Made by a program: the position numbers and the translations under genes
Notes under the pieces: model-generated
Seen by the model: the letters and a program-made list of their open reading frames with translations, nothing else
Told to the model about the DNA's origin: nothing
Databases searched by the model: none
Part shown: piece after piece, positions 1-8,957 of the stretch
Position numbering within the stretch: position 1 is the first letter of the stretch
Layout: each line of letters opens with the position of its first letter
DNA from: Arcicella sp.
Lineage (GTDB): Bacteria > Bacteroidota > Bacteroidia > Cytophagales > Spirosomataceae
Reading direction: 5' to 3'
Length of the DNA: 37,413 nt
NCBI GenBank assembly: GCA_025354645.1
Contig: JANXML010000309.1
Location: 1-37,413 of the forward strand

Positions 1-1
1 G

Positions 2-175
2 GGCTTAGCATATTCGGGTAATTCTGCCCTAATTGATTTTAAAGGGAATCAAGTTTTTTATCAAAAAGATTCAGAAGTTATTCATAATCAAATACTTAGC
101 AAAAAAGAATTAGAAGATTTTAGGATTAAATTTCCTGCATATTTGGATGCAGACGAATTTGAGATTATTCTGTAA
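2..175 (+). CDS. C-terminal fragment of a nitrilase-superfamily (carbon-nitrogen hydrolase / omega-amidase-like) protein, truncated by window edge
   Basis: Open frame 2 reads GLAYSGNSALIDFKGNQVFYQKDSEVIHNQILSKKELEDFRIKFPAYLDADEFEIIL*; YSGNSALID..G resembles the C-terminal region of YafV-like amidases. Confidence 0.65.
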   Translation, partial: GLAYSGNSALIDFKGNQVFYQKDSEVIHNQILSKKELEDFRIKFPAYLDADEFEIIL

Positions 176-190
176 AACAACCCAATAATT

Positions 191-814
191 ATGATTCACA
201 GATACCTCTTCACAATATCTATCATTCTGAATATCAGCTTATTGATTCTTGTATTTCAATTGAAGGACAAAATATTTTCCCAACTTTTCCCTGCTTCAAA
301 AATTAATATTTTATTGATTGGCGATTCTTTGTTAGCCCAAGAAAACTGGAATGATTTATTAAACAGAAGTGACTTGAAAAACGATGCTTTTGGTGGAGCA
401 ATTACTCAACAAATTTTGTGGAATATTGAACGTGGAGAATTAATTATTAATCCTAAAACTGTGATAATTAATGGAGGGATAAACGACTTACTTTCGGGCG
501 TGCCAACGCAGAGAGTGTTTAAAAATTATCAGAAAATAATTGAAGTTTTAAGAAAAAATAATATTGAAATAATTGCTCATTTAGTTATATATACGGCTGA
601 TAATGAAGCAATTAACAAAGAAGTCTTTGTGCTAAATTTTCTATTGAAAGAATATTTTGATAGCCAGAAAATTGAATTTATTGATTTGAATATTCAACTT
701 TCTGACCATAAAAAACTTAAATCAAACTTCTCAACCGACGGTATTCATCTCCAAAAAGAAGCCTATCAAATCTGGACAAATGAACTCAAATCTAAACTGC
801 CACAGGGGCTTTAA
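191..814 (+). CDS. SGNH/GDSL-family hydrolase with N-terminal membrane anchor/signal
   Basis: ORF 207 aa; GDS block (LLIGDSLL), NGGINDL block and DGIHL near the C-terminus. Confidence 0.8.
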   Translation: MIHRYLFTISIILNISLLILVFQLKDKIFSQLFPASKINILLIGDSLLAQENWNDLLNRSDLKNDAFGGAITQQILWNIERGELIINPKTVIINGGINDLLSGVPTQRVFKNYQKIIEVLRKNNIEIIAHLVIYTADNEAINKEVFVLNFLLKEYFDSQKIEFIDLNIQLSDHKKLKSNFSTDGIHLQKEAYQIWTNELKSKLPQGL

Positions 815-1586
815 TTCCTGGATATGGTTCATAATTCAACAATTCAAAATCTTCATATTTAAAGCTGAAAATATCCTTCACATCGGGATTAATCTTCATG
901 GTTGGTAATGCTTTTGGCTCACGGGCAAGTTGCGTTTGCACTTGTTCAAAATGGTTTGAATAGATGTGCGTATCGCCACCCGTCCAAATGAAATCACCTA
1001 AATCTAAATTGCAAACTTGGGCAATCATCATGGTTAAAAGTGCATAAGAAGCAATGTTAAAAGGCACTCCCAAAAACACATCTGCCGAGCGTTGATATAA
1101 TTGGCAAGACAACTTATTATTCGCTACATAAAACTGAAAAAGAGCATGACAGGGCATCAGAGCCATTTCTGATAATTCGCCTACGTTCCAAGCACTCACA
1201 ATTATCCTCCTCGAATCTGGACTTTTTTTCAACGTTTCAATGACTTCTTTTAACTGGTCAATCACTTTTCCGTCCCGAGTTGTCCAACTTCTCCATTGTT
1301 TTCCATAAACGGGTCCTAAATCACCATTTTCATTTGCCCATTCATCCCAAATTTTTACGCCATTATCGGTCAAATATTTGATGTTAGTATCTCCATTAAT
1401 AAACCACAATAATTCGTGGATAATTGATTTTAAATGTACTTTTTTAGTCGTAACCATCGGAAAACCATCGTTCAAATTGAATCGCATTTGATAGCCAAAA
1501 ATTGAGGTAGTTCCAGTGCCTGTACGATCGGTTTTTTGAACACCAGTTTCAAGAATATGTTTGAGAAGGGTTTGATATTGTTGCAT
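792..1586 (-). CDS. thyA: Thymidylate synthase
   Basis: 264 aa; [46 protein letters not shown]. Confidence 0.97.
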   Translation of the reverse strand: MQQYQTLLKHILETGVQKTDRTGTGTTSIFGYQMRFNLNDGFPMVTTKKVHLKSIIHELLWFINGDTNIKYLTDNGVKIWDEWANENGDLGPVYGKQWRSWTTRDGKVIDQLKEVIETLKKSPDSRRIIVSAWNVGELSEMALMPCHALFQFYVANNKLSCQLYQRSADVFLGVPFNIASYALLTMMIAQVCNLDLGDFIWTGGDTHIYSNHFEQVQTQLAREPKALPTMKINPDVKDIFSFKYEDFELLNYEPYPGIKAPVAV

Positions 1587-1591
1587 TTGGT

Positions 1592-1663
1592 TAGTTCTGG
1601 GTTCTTTGTTCTGAATTCTTGGTTTATAAAAACTTAGAACTTAGTACCAAGAACTAAGAACTA
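1592..1663. repeat. Imperfect inverted heptamer-type repeat (GTTCTTA / TAAGAAC) upstream of thyA
   Basis: tagttctgggttctttgttctgaattcttgg ... cttagaacttagtaccaagaactaagaacta; arms are imperfect reverse complements. Confidence 0.55.
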
Positions 1664-1680
1664 TTTTCAAAATTACATTC

Positions 1681-1719
1681 AAAAAAAGAATCCTGCAAGA
1701 TTTTAATTCTCACAGGATT
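1681..1719 (-). terminator. Putative intrinsic terminator of the 1749-1958 gene
   Basis: AATCCTG...CAGGATT stem (1689-1719); on the minus strand it is followed by CTTTTTTT; located just past the stop codon. Confidence 0.5.
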
Positions 1720-1748
1720 ATTAATTCTGATTCGTTATCTTTTAAAGA

Positions 1749-1958
1749 TTAAGCCGATTTCTTCACAACCTTCTTATCTGCTTTTTTATCCGCTTTCGCT
1801 TCTTTTTCCATATCAGCACAGCATTTCGCTTTTGATTTGTCGCACTTCATAGCGGCTTTATCTTTGTCTGCACAACATTTTCCTTTGTCTTTATCACCCG
1901 CAAAAGATGAGCTTGCAACGAATGCCAATAATGATAAACCTAAGATTAATTTTTTCAT
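1749..1958 (-). CDS. Small secreted Cys/Lys-rich protein with signal peptide
   Basis: 69 aa; MKKLILGLSLLAFVASSSFAG signal peptide; mature part KCCADKDKAAMKCDKSKAKCCAD. Confidence 0.65.
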   Translation of the reverse strand: MKKLILGLSLLAFVASSSFAGDKDKGKCCADKDKAAMKCDKSKAKCCADMEKEAKADKKADKKVVKKSA

Positions 1959-2029
1959 GTTATTATAATTTTTGATTGTTTGAAAATAACGTTAAATATA
2001 AAAGTTTTATTACAAAAATAATGCCTTTA

Positions 2030-2386
2030 TCAATACTGACCAGTTGCTAATAGAACTAATGTGCATGCTTCTTCAATTTCGATTCCTTTTGATTTTGCCA
2101 ATTTTTCAAATTCAAGATTTTCTGCTCCTGGATTAAAAATGATTCTTCGGGGCTTTTGTTTCAAAATATAATCCTGTAAATCAGGCTGATTTTTGGGTCC
2201 AACGTACATTGTTACTGTATCAATTTCATCAAAATCGGGATAAGTAGTATTAATTTTATTGCCCAGAATTTCTCCCTCTTTTTGCCCAACTAATTCAATT
2301 ATGTGTCCGTGTGCCAGCAAACTTTTTGCCGCTTTATAGGCATAGCGTTCAGGGTTTGTTGAAGCTCCTATGATTAAAGTTTTCAT
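2030..2386 (-). CDS. CoA-binding (Rossmann) domain protein
   Basis: 118 aa; LIIGASTNPERYAYKAAKSLLAHGH, YVGPKNQ, RRIIFNPGAEN, as in CoA_binding_2 family. Confidence 0.8.
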   Translation of the reverse strand: MKTLIIGASTNPERYAYKAAKSLLAHGHIIELVGQKEGEILGNKINTTYPDFDEIDTVTMYVGPKNQPDLQDYILKQKPRRIIFNPGAENLEFEKLAKSKGIEIEEACTLVLLATGQY

Positions 2387-2586
2387 GTATTAGTTATTTT
2401 TAGAAGGGTATTTCAATTATTGAGAAATGAATTTTTGGTGTATAATTTTCAACTACCATTCAAAATAGTTTGCAAACTTTTGCAAACTATTTCACGCTTT
2501 TTGCATATTTCTTCTTAATTTAAAACAATTTTTCAGGCACTTTTAGTTTCTTGATTAGTTGAAAAGACCATTTTTATAAAAAATTT

Positions 2587-4614
2587 ATGAATTTTCCTGA
2601 AACGTATGATGATTTTCGTTTATCATGGGCGAACAATCAGCAGACGGCTATATCATCGTATGTAGCTCAAAATCAAACATTTATTCCTAATTTACTTCCA
2701 GAACTTGCTGTACAAATGCCCGCTGTACAATTGGCGTATATTTTAGAAAAAAGATTTGGACAAGACAATTTTTTTCAAGCCTTAAATCCTGAAAATACGA
2801 TTGCAAGTCCCGTTCAAAATCATGAAAATGCGTCTTGGCTCAAAACTGTCAATATGGTTGGAATAAATGTTAGAACAATTGGAAGTTTTTGGAATGTTGT
2901 GAAATATTCACTTACCTTGCCTCAATCCCAATCTTCCATACATTTATTGCCGATTTGGGAATGTGGCGTAGTGGCAAGTTTGTATGGTATTGCCAGTTGG
3001 AATATTAATCCCGAGTTTTTTGACACCGAGTTCGCACTCGCTTTTCCTCATCTCAACACGGTCGAGAAACAGTTGAAAGTTGTAACAAATTTGCTTCATT
3101 TAATGGGAAAAACGGTTGGCATGGACGTGATTCCACACACTGATCGTTATTCAGAAATTACGTTGGCTAATCCTCATTTTTTTGAATGGCTTAAACGGAA
3201 AGAATTTGAAATTACTAATCATTCTGAGAATCTTCATGAAAAAGTACAAGAAGCAATTTTGGATTTTTTATATCAATACGGTGGGACATTTTCCGAATAT
3301 TATCCAAGACAAAAAGAGAAATTTTTCGACAATAACATTTTTTCGGAAGACAATCGTTTAAGATTCATTTTTGGCGAAAAATCTAATCTTACGGGACGAA
3401 CAGAAAGGCGAAATAAACTGATAAGTCATTTGTTTTCAATGGGTTATGAACCCGTTCCCGCCACAATGGCACCACCTTATAGAGGCTTGGAAGTTGACAA
3501 TCGAGAGGAGGCTAAAACGATTGATGATGATGGCAGAGTTTGGCGTGACTACGTAATTACAAAACCCGAAGGAATGTCAAGAGTATTTGGTCCTTTGGCA
3601 AGAGTAAAATTGTATGAATCTAAAAATGATAATGTCGATTGGGAAATAGATTTTACAAAACCACGTGTCGAAGTATGGGAATATATGTCCCAAAAATACC
3701 AGGGTTTTGCCAGTCAATATAACTTTGATTTCATGCGAGGGGATATGTCGCATGTGCAAATGAACCCTGCTGGAACTCCCTCAGAACTAAGTATTTACTA
3801 CGATATTCATAAATATATTAAAGAAAAAATTAATCAAGATAAACCTTATTTTGGATATTTTGCCGAGAGTTTCTTGGCACCACCCAACATCATGGCTTAT
3901 GGCAATGAAGAAGACCATTTGGAGGGTTCAGATACGGACACAACTTTGGGCGATTTACAATCAATGGCAGTGGGAACTGAAAGATTTGTTTCGGAATTTG
4001 CCAGGTATCATCATTTTTTAACCACTCGTAAGTTTGCCCCAAATTTTACCATAATGACTGCCGATAAAGATGACCCCCGTTTTGATGAGTTTTATCTTAG
4101 GGGTAATGAAATTAGGATTTTCATAGGATTGTTCTTAACGGATATGCCTTCTTATATGGCATTGGGGTTTGAACAACGAGACCCCCATCCAAACCCTGCC
4201 TCAAATGAACATTATACTAAATTATACGTTTTTCAATTTTCGGAAGGAGAAAAAGCAACTCATTCAAACTATCAATGGGGACAAAATGGCGGATTATTCA
4301 GTAAAATTTCTATCTTGAAATCCATTTCAGATAAAATTTATCCAACAATTGAAAATCAATCAATTGTATGGTTAATTAAACCAGATTTAACTGGTAAAAA
4401 CAAGATAATTGCATGGACTCAAAAGGAAAATCCCCAGTATATTTTTATGGTAAATCTAAATACTGAAGACGATGTTAAAATAGATACTTTAAAAATTATG
4501 GAAAAAACTGCTCAATTAAAGCCTTATTATTCAACAACTCAAAATAATAACGAAGAAGTAATATTTGATAAAGATATTATATCGAAAGGAGAATGTAGAA
4601 TTTACAAAATTTAA
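2587..4614 (+). CDS. Divergent GH13-like (alpha-amylase superfamily) protein
   Basis: 675 aa; region-I-like VGMDVIPHTDR, region-II-like YNFDFMRGDMSHVQM, region-III-like YFGYFAES, region-IV-like TIMTADKDDPR in the expected order. Confidence 0.5.
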   Translation: MNFPETYDDFRLSWANNQQTAISSYVAQNQTFIPNLLPELAVQMPAVQLAYILEKRFGQDNFFQALNPENTIASPVQNHENASWLKTVNMVGINVRTIGSFWNVVKYSLTLPQSQSSIHLLPIWECGVVASLYGIASWNINPEFFDTEFALAFPHLNTVEKQLKVVTNLLHLMGKTVGMDVIPHTDRYSEITLANPHFFEWLKRKEFEITNHSENLHEKVQEAILDFLYQYGGTFSEYYPRQKEKFFDNNIFSEDNRLRFIFGEKSNLTGRTERRNKLISHLFSMGYEPVPATMAPPYRGLEVDNREEAKTIDDDGRVWRDYVITKPEGMSRVFGPLARVKLYESKNDNVDWEIDFTKPRVEVWEYMSQKYQGFASQYNFDFMRGDMSHVQMNPAGTPSELSIYYDIHKYIKEKINQDKPYFGYFAESFLAPPNIMAYGNEEDHLEGSDTDTTLGDLQSMAVGTERFVSEFARYHHFLTTRKFAPNFTIMTADKDDPRFDEFYLRGNEIRIFIGLFLTDMPSYMALGFEQRDPHPNPASNEHYTKLYVFQFSEGEKATHSNYQWGQNGGLFSKISILKSISDKIYPTIENQSIVWLIKPDLTGKNKIIAWTQKENPQYIFMVNLNTEDDVKIDTLKIMEKTAQLKPYYSTTQNNNEEVIFDKDIISKGECRIYKI

Positions 4615-4706
4615 CTGTTTATATACAAATTTATATTTTTTCAAAACATTCCGAAAAAACAAAAAGTTTTTGTCGTATAGTAGTAACGTTCAAATAAAAT
4701 AATTGT

Positions 4707-5306
4707 ATGACGGAAAAAAAAGCAGGTTTTGGAATGAAAAAAAATATCAGTTTTTGGAATGAAAAATGGGTAGATATTCCCTTTCCAGAAGTTGAAATAC
4801 CGCCTTTCTATAAAGTATCAAATTATGGACGTTTAAAGAGTTTTCAGAACGACCCGCAAGAAGGAGATATTATCGGGGGGTCTAAAATTCAAGGGTATAA
4901 GTCATTGAATATCAGAGCGAAAGGCAATAAATCATTAAATCGATATGTTCACAAATTAGTTGCCGAATTTTTTATTTCAAGAGATGATAATCCAGATAAA
5001 AAGTTTGTTCTTCATCTTGACCACGATAAATTAAACAACTATTGGGAAAATTTGAAATGGGCTACTCGTGATGAAATGACACTCCACAACAGGGAAAATC
5101 CAGCCGTGATTGATAGAGTAATACCGAAAAGAACTAAAAATTATAAATTGACCGAAAGCAAGGTTATTATGATTAAAAAGATGCTTAAGTCAGACAAGAA
5201 TCGATTGAAAATGATTGCCAAACAATTTGGTATTACTCACACACAACTCAATCGTATCCGCTCGGGTGAAAATTGGGGTCATGTGAAATTGGAAGAAGAC
5301 AAGTAG
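4707..5306 (+). CDS. NUMOD4 / HNH endonuclease with C-terminal HTH-like segment (homing-endonuclease-like)
   Basis: 199 aa; NUMOD4 EKWVDIPF...FYKVSNYGRLKSF; HNH LHLDHDKLNNYWENLKWAT; C-terminal KLTESKVIMIKKML...IAKQFGITHTQLNRIRSGENWGHV. Confidence 0.85.
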   Translation: MTEKKAGFGMKKNISFWNEKWVDIPFPEVEIPPFYKVSNYGRLKSFQNDPQEGDIIGGSKIQGYKSLNIRAKGNKSLNRYVHKLVAEFFISRDDNPDKKFVLHLDHDKLNNYWENLKWATRDEMTLHNRENPAVIDRVIPKRTKNYKLTESKVIMIKKMLKSDKNRLKMIAKQFGITHTQLNRIRSGENWGHVKLEEDK

Positions 5307-5336
5307 TGATTTTATAAAATAATTTCAAGGCTCTTC

Positions 5337-5373
5337 AATAAAAAATCCATTCAACTTGAATGGATTTTTTATT
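5337..5373. terminator. Bidirectional terminator hairpin between convergent genes
   Basis: aataaaaaatccattcaa c ttgaatggattttttatt: perfect 18-nt arms with A/T tracts on both sides. Confidence 0.8.
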
Positions 5374-5408
5374 ATAATGGTACGAATAACTTTACAATTC
5401 TTTTCTGA

Positions 5409-6806
5409 TTAAAATTTCATTTCAGCAATATCTCCTTCAATGATTAATTTACCCTCAGTAGCCATCTGAATGTCTTCAACGCTTAGTCCAGGAGCTATTT
5501 CTAATAATTTAAAACCTCCTTCGGGTAGCACTTCCAAAACGGCTAATTCAGTTACAATTTTTTTTACACAATTGAGTCCAGTGATAGGTAATGAACATTT
5601 TTTGAGCAATTTCGACTTTCCATCTTTACTCACGTGTTGCATGGCAACGATAATATTTTTGGCAGAAGCCACTAAATCCATCGCTCCGCCCATGCCTTTA
5701 ACCATTTTTCCAGGAATTTTCCAATTAGCAATATCCCCATTTTCCGAAACTTCCATCGCTCCCAAAATCGTTAAATCAACGTGTTCTCCACGAATCATGG
5801 CAAAACTTTCGGCAGAACTGAAAATTGATGAACCCGCTTGCATAGTAATCGTTTGTTTTCCTGCATTAATCAAATCGGCATCAACGTTTTCTTCGATGGG
5901 AAATGGTCCGATTCCTAATAAGCCATTTTCTGATTGCAAAACAACATTTATGCCCTCAGGAATGAAATTAGCGACTAATGTTGGAATACCGATGCCAAGA
6001 TTTATATATTGATTGTTCTTCAAGTCATAACTTATTCGCTTTGCTATGCCAAACTTGGTTAAGCCTTTCCCAATCACGTAGAATTGACTATTATCATTTT
6101 CTTGCCGTTGATTGGCACTCACGGTTCTTTGTTCAATTCTTTTTTCGTAGTTTTTACCTTGAAAAACTCGCTGAACGTAAATTCCAGGGACATGAATATC
6201 ATTTGGATTGAGCATCCCGAGAGGTACTAATTCTTCTACTTCTGCAATTGTAATTTTACCAGCCGAAGCCATCATTGGACTAAAATTTCGGGCTGTTCCT
6301 TTGAAAACAAGATTTCCAGATGAATCACCTTTCCAGGCTTTCACGATAGAAAAATCAGCCCTCAACCATGATTCCATTAAGTATTTTTTGCCATCAAATT
6401 CTCGAATTTCTTTACCTTCTGCCACTTCCGTTCCCACTCCTGCGGGAGTAAAAAAAGCTGGAATACCTGCACCTCCCGCTCGGATTCTTTCGGCTAAGGT
6501 GCCTTGTGGAATTAATTCTACTTCTAATTCTCCAGAAAGTAATTGGCGTTCAAACTCCTGATTTTCACCCACATACGAAGAAATCATTTTTTTAACTTGT
6601 CGAGTTTTTAACATTAATCCAATGCCAAAATCATCGACACCAGCATTATTTGAAATACAAGTTAAATCTTTTACACCCGTGCGAAGTAAAGCTGAAATTG
6701 AATTTTCTGGAATACCACAAAGTCCAAATCCTCCTAACATCAAAGTTGAGCCATTTGGAATGTCAGCAACGGCTTCATCAGCATTTTTCACTACTTTGTT
6801 TATCAT
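5409..6806 (-). CDS. 3-oxoacid (succinyl-CoA-like) CoA-transferase, subunits A and B fused
   Basis: 465 aa; A part GSTLMLGGFGLCGIPENSI...; B part YINLGIGIPTLVANFIP...VVLQSENGLLGIGPFP (SENG catalytic motif). Confidence 0.93.
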   Translation of the reverse strand: MINKVVKNADEAVADIPNGSTLMLGGFGLCGIPENSISALLRTGVKDLTCISNNAGVDDFGIGLMLKTRQVKKMISSYVGENQEFERQLLSGELEVELIPQGTLAERIRAGGAGIPAFFTPAGVGTEVAEGKEIREFDGKKYLMESWLRADFSIVKAWKGDSSGNLVFKGTARNFSPMMASAGKITIAEVEELVPLGMLNPNDIHVPGIYVQRVFQGKNYEKRIEQRTVSANQRQENDNSQFYVIGKGLTKFGIAKRISYDLKNNQYINLGIGIPTLVANFIPEGINVVLQSENGLLGIGPFPIEENVDADLINAGKQTITMQAGSSIFSSAESFAMIRGEHVDLTILGAMEVSENGDIANWKIPGKMVKGMGGAMDLVASAKNIIVAMQHVSKDGKSKLLKKCSLPITGLNCVKKIVTELAVLEVLPEGGFKLLEIAPGLSVEDIQMATEGKLIIEGDIAEMKF

Positions 6807-6921
6807 TTTATGTTGTTTCAGTGTTAAATTTCACCAAATGTAATAAGTGCTAAGGCTATTGCCAAAACACTTAAAAATATTTAATCAGAAAATAAAACTT
6901 AGCATTAAATTTACAAATATG

Positions 6922-6929
6922 TAGTTTTG
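6922..6929 (+). promoter_or_regulatory. Candidate Bacteroidota -7 box (TAnnTTTG) for the 6986-7738 gene
   Basis: TAGTTTTG, 57 nt upstream of the likely ATG; only a weak -33 match (TTAG). Confidence 0.3.
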
Positions 6930-6985
6930 TGATTTTTGATTCATCGGTAAAATTTATACTTTTATCAAAAAAATATTTGTCTCTT

Positions 6986-7738
6986 ATGAAAAAACTTGTC
7001 CTACTTATCACGTTGATTTCAACTTCAACACTCACCACTATTTCTCAAAAACTAACTGCACTTGATGTTCTTAAAAAAGCAACAGAAATTGCAGGTGGAG
7101 ATACTTGGCAAAACCCTAAAACTTTGCTATTAAAAGGCAATGCCGATTTTACGCCTTATGGTTTAGCGGACGATAAAAATGCTATTCATTTTGATAAATA
7201 CACGATGCACCGCATTTTTCCTCCTTATAACGACGAAGCTCATAAAGCGAACGGAAAAGTGCGTTTTGATGCAGCCTACAAGGATTCTACCTTTTTTTTA
7301 TTAAATTTTGATGGCAAAAAACAGACTTTAAATCTTTCAGAACGAGCTAAACCCTATGCTAAACAATTCAATTTGAGCAATAACTTTGGGTTTAGTATTA
7401 TACGTTTTGCCGATAAACCAGCGTTTCAAACAACCCTTTTAGGCGATGATTTTGTGGACGGTTTCCCTTGTTATATGATTAAAATAATCGACCCAAAAAT
7501 GAATATGACCGTCTTCGGAATTGATAAAAAAGACTTCTATATTCGCCAAGTTGCTTTTTCGACTGAGGTTGGATTTCATCATAGAATTTATTCGGATTTT
7601 AAGAAAGCCAAAAATATAAATTTCCTTCAACCAACTCGCTTACGAATCTATTTTGAAGGTTTGAAATGGGTGGATATTAAATGGAAAGAATTTTATGTGA
7701 ATCAAGAAATTGATGATAAGGTATTTGTTGTTGAATAA
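6986..7738 (+). CDS. Secreted protein of unknown function, outer-membrane lipoprotein-sorting/DUF-like
   Basis: ORF 6929-7738; signal peptide begins at internal ATG 6986 (MKKLVLLITLISTSTLTTISQ). Confidence 0.6.
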   Translation: MKKLVLLITLISTSTLTTISQKLTALDVLKKATEIAGGDTWQNPKTLLLKGNADFTPYGLADDKNAIHFDKYTMHRIFPPYNDEAHKANGKVRFDAAYKDSTFFLLNFDGKKQTLNLSERAKPYAKQFNLSNNFGFSIIRFADKPAFQTTLLGDDFVDGFPCYMIKIIDPKMNMTVFGIDKKDFYIRQVAFSTEVGFHHRIYSDFKKAKNINFLQPTRLRIYFEGLKWVDIKWKEFYVNQEIDDKVFVVE

Positions 7739-7939
7739 TTAAAATATTTTAATTTGAGTCGTTAAGTCTTTGTATCAATGATACATAAACAAAACCTACG
7801 AAATGGAAAATAAATCATTAGTTCAAGTCGAATTGTTACGCTTACCGTTAATCCCGTCATTGATAAAAGCTCAAAATTTTCGGGCTAAGTTGCCGAACAA
7901 AAAATTATGCTAAAAAATATGACCAAAAATAAATACAAT

Positions 7940-7988
7940 AAATAAAGAAGGGTTAATTTCTTGGTAAGAAATTAACCCTTCTTTATTT
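7940..7988. terminator. Bidirectional terminator hairpin
   Basis: aaataaagaagggttaatttctt / ggt / aagaaattaacccttctttattt: perfect 23-bp stem, 3-nt loop, between convergent genes. Confidence 0.85.
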
Positions 7989-8013
7989 TACACTACTAAT
8001 TTAATACTGCCGA

Positions 8014-8655
8014 CTATTTAAAATTTCCTTTAAATTTCTCTTTAAATTCCAAAAATTCAGGGATTGAAACGCCAGAAACGTACCCATTATCTGGGTGATA
8101 TTGAATATATTCCTGATGGTATTTTTCGGCTGAATAAAACTTTTGAATTGGTTTTACCTCCGTAACAATTGGATTTTTATACATTTTTGCCTTATTAATT
8201 CTCTTGATTTCAGCTTCAATAATATTCTTTTCATTATCATTTCTGTAAAAAGCAATTGAACGATATTCCGTTCCAACATCATTGCCCTGACGATTCAAAG
8301 CTGTTGGGTCTTGACTCGCAAAAAATGCCTTTACCAGTGTTTCATAAGAAATTTTTGAAGGGTCATAATGTACCTCAACAGCCTCAGCATGACCTGTTTT
8401 TCCAGAAGCAACCTTTTCATAAGTAGGACTCGTGTCTGTACCTCCTGCATAGCCCGAAATGGCATCTCTCACGCCTACTAAACTTTGAAAAACAAGCTCA
8501 GAATGCCAGAAACAGCCTTCTGCAAATGTGGCAACTGCTTCATTGGAACTAATATTTTTAGTTGAACCCATTGGAAATTTGAAGGGTGGATTCTGAAAAT
8601 TGGCACTTATCGTCAGTGCACTCAATAGACCTAATATTACAAGGATATTTTTCAT
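8014..8655 (-). CDS. msrA: Peptide-methionine (S)-S-oxide reductase, exported
   Basis: 213 aa; GCFWHSE active site, GYAGGTDTSPTYEKVASGKTGHAEAVEV, DVGTEYRS; N-terminal signal sequence. Confidence 0.95.
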   Translation of the reverse strand: MKNILVILGLLSALTISANFQNPPFKFPMGSTKNISSNEAVATFAEGCFWHSELVFQSLVGVRDAISGYAGGTDTSPTYEKVASGKTGHAEAVEVHYDPSKISYETLVKAFFASQDPTALNRQGNDVGTEYRSIAFYRNDNEKNIIEAEIKRINKAKMYKNPIVTEVKPIQKFYSAEKYHQEYIQYHPDNGYVSGVSIPEFLEFKEKFKGNFK

Positions 8656-8957
8656 TTTCTTATTTTTATTTATGAATTTATTTTTAAAAACTGCTTCTTA
8701 TGAATTTAATATATACGAGAAAATTTGATTGCCAGTTTTGTTTTTGTTCTCCTTAAACATAAACAATTCTTGCAATTTTATAGTGCAATGTTAACAAACA
8801 ATTATTTTGTAGTTAGTAATATTGCCGACCAAATCATACTTTATTATTCAAAGAACTAATCCCCGAAATTTTTCCTAATAATTTTCTAAATACTGTTCAT
8901 AGTAAAACAATTCTTAAAATTAACTACATTTATAAAACATAAAATTTTTTGCATAAA

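Noticed and set aside
5470-6561. Long plus-strand ORFs (180, 77 and 117 aa) inside the CoA-transferase gene
   Set aside because: They lie antisense to a strongly supported coding frame, have serine/proline-rich mirror-frame composition and no recognisable motifs.
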